A stretch of 38,758 nt of DNA from Brachionus koreanus (lineage: Eukaryota > Rotifera > Eurotatoria > Ploima > Brachionidae). The stretch covers positions 519,221-557,978 of the forward strand of contig PJRA01000509.1 of assembly GCA_016987375.1 (NCBI GenBank), given 5' to 3'. Every line of letters begins with the position of its first letter. The stretch's first letter is position 1. The notes under the pieces were generated by a model, which was not told where the DNA came from, searched no databases, and saw only the letters and a program-made list of their open reading frames with translations. Below, piece by piece: positions 1 through 11,100 of this stretch. The position numbers and the translations under genes were made by a program.

Positions 1-560
1 CGTTTGCTGGATTCACTTCTTTAGCAACAAACCTTATATTTTTATCTAACATAAAATTCTGTACCATATTGACATAATGAGATGATGCTAAGTCAGGCCA
101 AAATACATAATTGCCATTCTGTTAATATTCTTTAATCATTGGTTAAAGTTCTTTACACTCTACGGCGTCTTGCTAACGTTACTGTTATAAAAAAATATCA
201 TAACGGGTAGTACCAAGAGTGAATAAGATTTATCATCAATTATGAATTCATATCAGCTATATTTTAAAATCATTCGACAACATCTTGGCCTTGCTGCCTT
301 CTCTTGGTTATCAAATGAGGTCTCTTGTGTTTTTTATACTTTTTGGTTACTTTTTACAAAGTTTTACAAATCTTTTTTGATTGTTTCGTTCATACAAACA
401 AATTATCGAAAATTCAACTTTTTGGAAAAATTTTTTTTTATGTTAAAACTAGGATCAGTCTGATTTTTAAATTTTGAAAAAAATTGGGAAAGTTCTTGTC
501 CACTCTTATAGCCAATTAAACTTAACTTTTGTGTCATTATTTTTCTGCACCCGTTATATG
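1..560 (-). pseudogene. Decayed Tc1-like (IS630/Tc1/mariner) transposase, cut by left window edge
   Basis: Read on the minus strand, positions about 110-1 encode a typical Tc1-family C-terminal stretch containing FWPDLASSHY, then KNIRFVAKEVNPAN, which runs off the window edge. Near 240-150 lies IIDDKSYS, the context of the first catalytic Asp of the family. Further upstream (about 300-270) is NQEKAAR, which also occurs in the helix-turn-helix part of the related copy at 27240-27730. Stop codons interrupt the frame, for example in the stretch between the two catalytic blocks, and the region between the HTH block and the first Asp is short, so this copy looks internally deleted and dead. The end near 490-535 shares the sequence cttgtccactcttata with the other copy, which helps place the 5' end. 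Family assignment is from motif recognition only. Confidence 0.7.
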
Positions 561-1889
561 CAAAATTTTTGGACCCATGCAAGACTATAAACGGGTAATT
601 AGATAATGTAAAATTTTATGTTTTAAAAATTTATTAAAAAAAATATCGATTTTTTGCAGTGTTTTTAGAGCATACTAAAAACATGCAAATTCGACAATTT
701 ATAGACTTTGCCTTATGAACTAATAATCAATATTTAAATTTTTTTATCAAAATAATAAATTAAGATCGAAAAAAATGGGCTCAAATAGGTACCAGGTGTC
801 TTATTTTGCCTCGAACTTGTTAAAAGTATGTCAACTAGTATACCAATCATAAAATTAAAAGCTAGATAATAAATTTGTAAAATTTTAATGTTATCTGATT
901 ATTAGTTGATATTTTATCAAAGATCAAAAATTTTTGCAAGGCATTATGAATCACCCGTTAACTAAGTGCTTGATTGATAAAAATTTTTCCTTTTTATTCT
1001 ATTAGAATTGTGGTACGTTTTGTTCTTAAACAGAAAAAAAGGTGTAAAATTGTGATATTTAAAATGAAAATAATTTCATTTTTAATTAAGAAAATCTATT
1101 ATGCTTTCAATTAAAAATTTATTTGAAAAAATCAATTAAAAACAAACTTGACTTAATAAAGCTATACTTAAATTTTTTTTTTAATCGATTGGCAACGAGT
1201 AAAAATAAGACTTAATGTAAATAGTGTTTTTATTAAAATAATAAATAATTAAAACCTAGAACTAAAAATACTGTATACGAAGATTTTTTTTCTCAAAAAA
1301 AAAATGATATTTTTAAATTTATTTATTTTTTGATATTAATAATATTATTTACATTTAAATATTCTAGGAATTAAATTTAAAATTTCAGTTTTTATTTTTT
1401 GATAATTCAAAAAAATATTGTTAATCTCTAATCGACCAATGCTTTATTCATTTATTGTAAAATTTGGTCAATTTTCAATAATTAATTTTTGTAAAAACAA
1501 CAACTTCTAAAAATTTTTAAATTAATAGATATTTTTATTTGTAAAAACAATACTGTTTCACATATGAATGTGCAATTATTGATAGATTCGAACAAATTTT
1601 AGGAAATAGTGAACTTTCGAAGTCCACACTTAGGCCGCTTTTGCTCATGTTATAATTCAGCATTTGTGTTATTATATTTTCGAAAAGAGCATAAGCCTCG
1701 AAAGATTTTATTTTTTTTGATTATATTTCTTTATTTTTATCTCTTCAGAGTCTAATAAAGCATCATGTAAACTATCTATTATTTTTGAATGAAAATTTGT
1801 GGCTTTACAAATTCTTAAGTTGGTGATGATTCTGTCATTATTTTTTTTTAATCATTGAATAAGTAAATTAATCTATTTATTTGTTTTTT
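561..1889. other. Non-genic A+T-rich stretch with old dispersed repeat
   Basis: No gene is seen. Around 700-810 there is a segment ending ggtaccaggtgtct that resembles 8330-8420 in the same orientation (shared gatc, atcaaa and ggta[c/t]caggtgt blocks), so it is probably an old dispersed repeat. An acccgtta word appears near 549 and, in the same orientation, near 953, beside weakly inverted gcaaaattttt blocks. The rest is simple A+T-rich sequence. Confidence 0.4.
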
Positions 1890-1934
1890 CTACCGAGCTA
1901 ATGCTCCTTCAGATTTAAAAAAATAAAATTTATA
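1890..1934. repeat. 45-bp direct repeat, left copy, flanking the LINE
   Basis: This 45-bp segment, starting ctaccgagctaatgct, recurs at 4389-4433 in the same orientation with one mismatch (c/t). The two copies bracket the decayed non-LTR retrotransposon. They could be an unusually long target-site duplication, or a terminal segment of the element family duplicated by tandem insertion. Confidence 0.75.
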
Positions 1935-4388
1935 ATCAAAATAAAATATAGTAAATATAATTTAATAAATGTAAAAAGATATAAAAATATTAAAAAATAG
2001 ATAAAATGAAGCATAGTGTAACAGGATACATATGTTTAAATATCTGATAGCTCAGATAAAAGGGAGGAAATAGTAATTACACAATGGAGTAGGATATTCA
2101 ATTTATATTGATTCGAAACCTTCTTTATTTTCTTCCACTAGTGTGACAACCAAAGCAACAGAATGACTCAATCCTGCCCTGACATTTCTCTCACTCAACT
2201 CAAAAAGTTGATTTGAGGCTGTTAGTAGTTAAAGTTTATTAAAGATCTCGTAATTCATTCCATTGTAGGGAGTATCATTTTTCAGATTCAAAATAGATCG
2301 GGCTGCTGAATTTTGAATAACTTTTAATTTTTCAATTTTAGTTTCTGAGAATGAATTTAAGCAAGAAAAAGAATAATCTAATATTGATTCTATCAAGGAT
2401 TTATATTGCTTTGGGTTTTAGACCCCAATTTTTAATTGATAAATATTTTATTATGTTAAGTCTTTAATTACAGCGTTTTTTTAAAATCATCTATCACTGA
2501 ATTAAATATAAATTTTGAATCTAGCATAATACCAAAGAACTTAGCTCTTTCCTCACGATTTAAATTATTATTGTAAATTTTAAAGTCTAAATTGATTTTG
2601 GTTTGGATTTTGATCTTTTTTCAAAGATCATTTAACATGAATTTTCAACAGACACTTTCATTTTCCATTTAAAAAGCCATCTCTCAACTTTTTTAAGGTA
2701 CTTATTGATTAAAGTAATTCTTTAAGGTATTTGATTATATTTTCGAGATTTCCTTTCTTATTAAAAACAAAAAAGTCTGCAAATAGAAGAGAGTATTGGC
2801 ATTTTGTTTTATTTCTTTTTGGTATGTCATTTTTGAATATGCTTAAAAGAAGTTGATTAATTACTGAGCATTGTGGAACTCCTGCCTTTATAGGGTATTG
2901 ATCACTTAAGTGACCATTTACATTTACTATAAGATATCTGGAATGAAGAAATGATTTTATCCAGAAAATAAGATAGGTAGGAGGTTTTTTCTATCAATTT
3001 ATAAATAGGTCCCTAATGCCAAACTCTATCAAAAGCTTTATATCGAAATAAAGACAACAGACTTTTTTCTTTCTACTAAAAGACTCGGCTACCTTTTGAA
3101 AAAAGAAATATAGATTGCCTATGATTTCTAAATGCTAACTGCTCTTTAATTAATAAGTTATTTCTCTCAAGAAATTTATAAATTCTTGAGTAAACATACG
3201 TTACAGAAACTTAATTTCTGAAGGATAATCGCTCTTTTCGTTTATTACATACCATATTTTTTGAGAAATCTAAGATTGTATTTGCTTTTTCAGTCATTCT
3301 CAGATATAACAAAATCTTGGTGTGGACTAAAAGTTGTGGCTAAGCATTCTCTTTTATCTTTATCTTAATCGGCACCATTAATAATTTTCAAAGAAAATCG
3401 TTCATTAAGTTCATTGAAATTTGTAAGAGAAATTATGTATTGGGCTGAGGTTCTAAGTAATTCTTGGTAATATCTCTAATTGGTTATTTTAAAATCAAAA
3501 TTTATACTTGAAGACTCTACTGTCATATGATTCTCTACTGATATATACTGAGATATGATTGTATTGGGAAGTGATCGTTCATAATATATTGCTCTAGTAA
3601 GACTTTTAACACACAAAAACCGGATGACTTTTTTAACCCTTTTATTTAAATCTTTTTTAATACTTTTTTTCAATGAAAATAAAATTATTTTATAGAAAAA
3701 ATTAAATAATTTTATAATATTTTTGATTAAAGATATGATTGAAAAAAAAAATTATAAAAAAGTGATTAAATTTTTTGAATAAAAAACAAATAAAGGAAGT
3801 TACAAAAGGGGTTCAAAAGACCCCTCCGGTTTTTGAGTGTTAAGTCAAAAATATTGTCTGAGAGCGAAGATGGTATCAGATGGTAAAGATCAAGGATTTC
3901 ATAGTGCTCGGATTAAATTTGTTACATATTGGTGTTCTATCATTAATAATAGACAGGTTAAGTGAATTGATTACTTTCTCCAGTATGATACCATTTTGTT
4001 TTTTCCTTAACAGTCTAAACTTTTGGCTTTCCTATTGAGATCGCCCTCTAGGATAAATTTTTCACATCTTTTGGAAGTTCAAAGGGAAGCTCAATATTTG
4101 GAGGATTGTATAAATACTCAAAATAAACAATTCTGTATTATTAGACTTTTGTTGATGCAAATAAGTTCTACATTAAACTGATCAAATGAAAAGTCTTGTT
4201 TAAATTCAAGTCATTTTACTAAAATGGATACTCCTCCACCGTGACTATTTCTAGCCTCTAGATCTTTCGCTTAATAATTTTTAAAAATTTAAGTCTTTAT
4301 CTTTTTTTTATTATCAGTGAATTTTTTTCTGTGTCAACTGTAAATTAAATTTAACATCTAAGTAAAACAGTTTGGTCTGTTATTTTCT
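1935..4388 (-). mobile_element. Decayed non-LTR retrotransposon (endonuclease + reverse transcriptase)
   Basis: On the minus strand the order is endonuclease then reverse transcriptase, as in Jockey/CR1-type LINEs. At about 4250-4020 are GGGVSILVK and LEGDLNRKAKSL, matching the GGG and GDLN blocks of the AP-like endonuclease. The RT part shows KAFDRVWH near 3040-3016, AGVPQCS near 2890-2870 and LLFADFF near 2795-2771, where the second Asp of the usual ADD motif is Phe. GIMLDSKFIFNS follows near 2540-2500. Many stops and shifts break all frames, so it is non-functional. A related truncated copy lies at 28080-28720 on the plus strand. The 65-codon open stretch at 3476-3673 is a remnant of the linker of this element, not a separate gene. 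Confidence 0.8.
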
Positions 4389-4433
4389 CTACCGAGCTAA
4401 TGCTTCTTCAGATTTAAAAAAATAAAATTTATA
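4389..4433. repeat. 45-bp direct repeat, right copy, flanking the LINE
   Basis: Same orientation as 1890-1934 with 44 of 45 positions identical. It sits at the 5' side of the minus-strand LINE. Confidence 0.75.
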
Positions 4434-5104
4434 GCTATTTTTGTTTTAAACATTTTTAGGTTTATTTTTTAGCAAACTGAGCTTTTGTTAGGTTAAAATT
4501 GATATAAAAATAAAAGACTTGCAAAAAGTCGTGCTATTTTCACCAATGATAATATTATTTAAAAATTCAAATATAACAAATATTATTCACGTTTGTGCCC
4601 AAAAAGTTAACATAAACAAATGCATAAAAATAAAAAATTATAAATTAATATAATCAAGGTATTCTTTAGATAGTGCAAGCAGATATTATGTCCAAAATAC
4701 GACACATAAAATCATAATCAGGTTCATAATTAAAAAGTGGACATTATAATACCAACACCTTAGCCGACAGATGCAACGAATTATAGAATTTAAATCTCTC
4801 TTTGATCACTAATTTTTATATAATTACAAAAGTTCTATACGAGCTTTAAATTATATCAACAGATAAAAATAGTAACTGTTTTTTATTTTCTGATATTTCA
4901 TAACTTTAAATATTTATCTTATTGAAAAAATTTATTAAAATAATTTTCAGTAATTTCAGAATATAAAAATTTTAGATCATTTAGCGTACAATAGAACTAC
5001 AATGCGTTTTATTAATTTCACTTAAGTACGACTAAAATTCGACAATATTTATTTGACTCAATTTAATTAAGACCAACAACAAAGTCAAAAATCTTGATCG
5101 TATT
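4434..5104. promoter_or_regulatory. Upstream region of the USP gene, nothing specific recognised
   Basis: This A+T-rich interval precedes the first exon of the deubiquitinase gene. It must contain the 5' UTR and promoter if the start at 5105 is right, but I see no convincing TATA box or initiator and no other gene. Confidence 0.3.
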
Positions 5105-8100
5105 ATGTATTTAAATGAGCGTGGCTTGTATATTAAAAATCATTCGCATGATTCTGACAACTCGTCAACACACACTTCTTCACCTTCATCGTCAAGCTCT
5201 CATAGCTCTCAAAATATACGCTTACAAAAATCGTTTTTGAAAAAAGACGCTTGTGATTCGGTTACCAAGTCATTGTTGACTATTGACGAGAGTGGTAGTT
5301 TCATAAGGCAAACAACCCAATCGACTACACTATACAAAAACAAGCCAAAACTTGGTAAACATTTGAATCAATCACTTGATTCTGCTGTCAAAGCTAATTT
5401 TAAGTATGATTTTTATTTAACTCATCACAATATACAGTTTTTAAAATGTTCTTGGGAAAATTAAGCTAAATTTTTTTTCTCTTATTTTGCTGCAAGTTAG
5501 TTGTCATGAGATACTGAAAAACGCACTTAATTTTCATTTATTATTTCCAAATAAATCATAATTTACCCCAATTAAATAAGTTCTATACATGCGCACAGTA
5601 AATTGTTTATGTATAGGTAATTTAGAATGACATCATTTGATTTAAGACTTTAAATATTTCTATTTCGCAAATTTGACTTTGAAGAGTAAAAGACAATTTT
5701 TTATATTCGAAATTGTTCCATTTAGCTCATAAATCAAGTAAGAAAATTTTTTTAGCCCTAATTACTACTCGAGGAAAAAATTAAATAAATAATTATCTAT
5801 TTCATTGATACTAATTAGGACATTATGCTAGATTTATGTTTGTACCAGTTATAATTATTCAGATACAAGATAAAATTTTAATCCGAGGGACAAAGATGTT
5901 TTTCTAAGCCAAGCAAATTTAAATTTTTAAATCAACAACCAAATTAAATTTAAATAAAGATAAGCTTTACAAAAGATTGATTTTTGTATCAAAACTTTTA
6001 TTTAGTTTTTAGTTTTAAAGTTGACTTTCCAGCGTTTTTTAAATAATTATTAATAGAGATGACTTTTAAACTTAATGGTTTTGAATTAGAATATTGAATA
6101 AGCTTTAGAAATTAAATTGCGTTTTATCATATAGCAATTTCAATAGCTAGTAAGAGTTCAAAATTTAATAGAAAGTTTAAATAAGAAAATGATCACAAGT
6201 GATCTGATTACCTTTAATTAAAACAATTCTGTTAATTAATTAATAGATGATTTGTGTTGGCCTAGTTTAGACAATTTAATAGTTTCAATAGTAGTGATCT
6301 ATACAGGAGATGGCATGTGGAGCGAAATTTGAACAAGAGGCCACATCTAACCTCGCTATGATAGCTGTCTGTAATCTAAAAAAAAATATCATAATTAGTA
6401 ATAAGCCTGAGTTAGAATCCAGGCAAATTCATTTATATTCTAGGTTTTTAAAACAATAATTATTCAAATTTTCAAATTTAATTTTAATATAATAATTTAT
6501 ATATAAATATTTATTCTTGTTCTTATTAATTCTTTAAAATTCAATTTAATTTGAAGCTATTTTATTGTAGTGAATCACAAATTTTGCGTTTTTCTTAACT
6601 TTATTTAATTTATCAAAAAAGAAAAGCATTATGCTAAATGGTCTTTAGCCATCTTTCAACGAGTATTTCGATTCCTCTCTTAAATTGACGGCTTTTGGAT
6701 GAGCAATAAATTCAACCCCTTCCAGATCTTTTATTTTTGCCGTTGTTATTCTAGTTTAATGAAGTCTAACACTTTCTTTAATTAACAAACCTAGTCAAAG
6801 AAAGAATTTTTTGAAGTGAAGAATTATTCAGAATAAAGTTTATTTTTCACTTAGCATGACCATCTGGAACCAGCTCTAAGTGTATTTCCCCTTGGAAATT
6901 TAATCAAATGCACAACATCATCTTTTTACCAGAGCGTTGTTTTTTAATGAGTAGTTGATATTGTTTAGATGGGTCCAACCATTAAACCTAAATTTTAAAA
7001 ATAGATCCACTTCTCTTCACAAGTAATGATCCGTGGCAAAAGTCGTGCATCAAGAGAATGTTTTAAAGCAGTTTCATGCCTGGTCTACTTTCTCGTATCA
7101 TCACTAAAAAAATTTTTAAACCATGTTAAACCCTTCTTGCTATAAGCACTATCTTTTCAATTTCCACTATTCATATTTCACAAGTTACTGCTATTGCTGA
7201 AAGATCGATTCTTCAATAATTATCTAAAAATGCCTAAATTTTATTTAAAGTTTTAATCTTAAATTTATTTAAATTAAATAAATAAAGAGCTAGGCATATT
7301 ATTTTGAAAAGCATTCAAATCTGTTTATTTTAAAATTAAATGTGACAACAGAATTTTTAGAATTACAAAGATGTTGTAATCTAAAATATCCAATCTTTTT
7401 TAAAAAACGCAAAATTCAATGATTCAACACAATAAAATAGATGAATTTGATTTTGAAATTTTATTTTTGAAAATAAAATTTTCTTTCTTTGAAATTTGAC
7501 AACTAAATTAATTAAAACGAATTATGCAGCGTTTAATTTTTTTCATTCAACACTAATTTTTTTTTAGAAAAAGCTTAGTCTATGTTATCCTAAATAGAGC
7601 TCGTCAAGTTTAGTGAAGCCAACAATTTATTTAAATTTTATTTTTTTTATTCTAAAATGAATTTGATGATTAATCTTAAAACACTAATTTGTACTTTCGC
7701 CTAAACTTTTTATATTTTAAATTTAATCATTCATATTTAGTCTAGAGCTAAATTTACTCTATTAGCATCTGCAGTTACTTGGTTTGACCAAAATATATTA
7801 AATATCTACTTTGCATTTTGCAGATTAAATAATTTAAAAATATTCTGAAATTTATTTATTTTTTTATCAAAAATAAAAGGAGTGAATCAAAATGTTTTGC
7901 AAAATTTTCAAACCTATATTAAACTATGAACATATATTAGGAAAGAGGCGAAATTTCACACACTTGTTTCAATGTTCTTTTTGTATATTTTTTAATGTTT
8001 GGTCACACCTAGTACCTTATGGGCCCCTGACCTTGAATTTTTATATCTCCTTTAAATTTTCTAAAAGCTTGTCCGATTAGCTGAACAAAAATACCTTGAC

Positions 8101-11100
8101 CAACAATTTTCAATTATGGATCTCTCAAGTTATTTGACCTTAACTGTAACATAGTTTTTTTAAGATAATTTTTACCTTCAAAATTTTTTGCTTAGTCAGA
8201 TCGACTAAGTATTGTCAAAGATTTAGTATATTTTGTAGATGTACATTGGTAAAGATTTTGGCTAAAATCGAATTTCTTAATCGGTAGCACTCAATCAAAT
8301 GAAAAATTACTATCTATAACTTTTTAGATAGCTAAAATATTTATAAATTAGAATATTAATACTTTTTTATCAAATAAAATTTTAGATCGGGAACACTCGG
8401 CTCATAAGGTATCAGGTGTGTCTCTGAGTCTAGAGTGCTACTACCGTAAACCCTTGCGATGTCATGCATGGGATAATTTTTGATTTTTAGGTTTTAGTGC
8501 ACGCAAAAGCGACCATTCTTCCCATGTTAAAATAGGCCCGCTTGGGATGAGTGCATAAAAATACAGATTTCATGTTTTTACGCGACAATAAAATTCAACT
8601 AAAACCAAAAAATCAAAAGTAATCCCATCCATGATATCGCAAGTGTTTACAGTAATACACAAGGACCTAAAACCAAACATAAAAAATATACAAGAAGAAC
8701 ATTGTAATACGTGTGTGATGTTTCACCTTTTTCCGAATATCTGTTCATATTTTAATGTAGGTTTGAAAATTTTGCAAAACATTGTGATTCATCTCTTATT
8801 TAAAATAAGTAAGAATTGATTAAAAGCTTAATCATGAAGAAGATTCACTTTATGTAACGATCTAGATTAAAAACTTTTTTTTTTTTAATAAAAAAAAAAA
8901 TAGCTAATCAATTTTTTTTATAAAAAATGTAAGAAAAGAAGAATTCAATTTTTATTTATAAAGCAAAAATGAGATTTTTTTTCTCTTAAACTTTAATTTA
9001 GAAATTAGTCTAATTTAATGCAAAATGAAAAAAAATACTAGCTGAAATCGAATACTTTGCTTTCAATTTTTCATCATTACTTTTGTTCATTAAGAAATTC
9101 ATTGTGTCAAATTTTTATTATTCTTAGGAAAATTTCTATTATCAAATTATTAAAACGAAAACACAGTTGTTTTTTGTTTTTCAATTAATTACACAAAATT
9201 CCAATTGCTCAAAATTTAAATTCATCTTGTTTTTATTTTTCCCCAGTCTAGGAATTCAAATTATTCTTAAAAAATTTCAAATTTTCTCCTTGTTTATAAA
9301 ACCATTATTCATTAAAAAGAAAATTACAAGTGTATCAAGCTAATGTGCCGATGTGATTGATAGAAAAAAAAATAAAAAAAAATTTAAAATAATTTTATTT
9401 TGTTAATTAACAAATTAATTGAATAAAAAACGATTTTTTTTTTAATTAATAAAAAGAAAAATAATAAATTTTTTATTTTTAACTTTAGGTCATTTGGGTG
9501 CAACGATTCTGACGAGGTTATAAACTCATTGAAGAGCATTGAACCAGCCAACTCTTCGTGTACACAATTTTTAGACATTTTGCTAACTGAACAACAGCTC
9601 ACTCCGTCGCCAAGTTCGTCCTCTTCGCCGCCATCGCCTCTTTCCTCGTCCAACTCGTCGATTAACTTTCGCACACTACCCATCCGCAAAAAGCTCAAAA
9701 AAAGTCTCAGCATCAAGTCAAACAGCTCGACACTAACCCAATACGGTGCAAAAATATTGAGCAAAGTTTCTCAATCGATACCAGCCTCTCTGGTCAACAA
9801 GCAAAAAATGCACACCAAGCCGTCAAACGATCTTTTTCTACCAAGTAGAAGAATACGAAAGTACATACCGTTTAATAGTGGCATTAAAAACCACGGCAAT
9901 ACTTGCTTTATGAACTGTGTGCTTCAGTCGCTGTTTCACTCGATGCCGTTTGTTCATTTTTTTTTCGTCGAGTACGAAAAAACAAAGCGTCGAGTCGAAC
10001 AACAAGGTCTAAAAAACTGGACCAACAAACAGACTAGTCCATTTATTTTGTCCGAGCATGTGCTATGTCTTTTAAAGTCACTGTGGCAAAACTCATATGA
10101 TTCGGTCTACTCGTTCGAGCTGAAACAATTAATCGGATTTCTTAATCCGACGTTCGCCGGCGTAGAACAAAACGACTCGCACGAGTTTTGCATTTGGCTA
10201 TTGGATAAGCTTAGCCAGGAATTGACTGTTAAAGCGATCGACTCTCGTGGCGAACATGTCTCAAGCTCGTACATTGACAGACTATTTCGAATAGAATTCA
10301 AGTCCACGATCACATGCTCCAAATGTAATTACAAAAGCAGCAAGTCGGAAACTGATATGATGCTTTCGCTGCCACTGCCGCAAACAAACGATGCAACTAG
10401 GAATATGAAACGTGTGTCGCGTCACATTCTTTACTCGTATTTGATATTGACAAATGAAAAAACTCTCAAAAACATACTAGCCCAAGCCGACAGTCCATAC
10501 GAAAATGTAAAATCAAAATTTTACATTGATCACGATCCTGACCGGTGCTACAAGATACCCTCAACAGTTCATTTAAGTGTTGAAAATTTGCTAAGCAAAA
10601 GCAACGAGTCGTTTAGTTTTTACACAAGGAGTAAAATAAATCCGACATTCCGTGACTTGAGATGCTTCCTAGCGCATAATTTAAACATGAGTCCAAGAAG
10701 TTTAGTGATATTTCAAATGGGAAAGCTGGACAGAATTATTAACGATAAGGACAAAGTGAGAGATGTGTTGTATGTCAATCTTAGTAATACGGCTGTACCT
10801 AAATTTTATGTGTTTGAGATGAGCGAGGACAAGAAACCATCTAAGCCAGTCGAGCCGATGATTAATCTGCTTTGTTTTAATGTGTACGAAACCGAGACTA
10901 ATGTGAACACTTGCTATGGCTTGCCATTTTCTCTCAAAATTAATCGAGACTGCTCATATTCGGATTTATGTCAGCAAATTTTAGCTGCGCAATCTAAATT
11001 ACTTAAGCCTGTTAAAATGGAAAAATACATGGTAAGTTTTTTTTTTTCTAATTATTGCAAAAAAGAAATTTTAGAATTTAAAATAAAATTTTGCAACTAT

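Larger units (their letters stand above)
5404..9488 (+). other. Intron 1 of the USP gene (4085 bp)
   Basis: Begins gtatga and ends ctttag. It holds a decayed mariner transposase (6640-7260, minus), a nested foldback structure (7870-8802) and otherwise A+T-rich sequence. Short open stretches at 7892-8080 and 8631-8819 are just the two arms of the foldback and are not genes. Confidence 0.8.

Noticed and set aside
242..463. 73-codon open frame on the plus strand
   Set aside because: It is antisense to the decayed Tc1-like transposase, and its sequence similarity to the 27-kb region is explained by that element.
1890..4433. LTR retrotransposon interpretation of the 45-bp direct repeats
   Set aside because: The repeats are far too short for LTRs and the enclosed protein motifs are endonuclease and RT of a non-LTR element, with no gag, protease or integrase.
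7892..8819. Two 62-codon open frames (7892-8080 and 8631-8819)
   Set aside because: They fall on the two arms of the foldback structure or within its right part; there is no protein-like pattern or start context.
9384..9764. 126-codon minus-strand frame
   Set aside because: It is the shadow of the Ser-rich segment of USP exon 2 plus an A+T-rich intron end.
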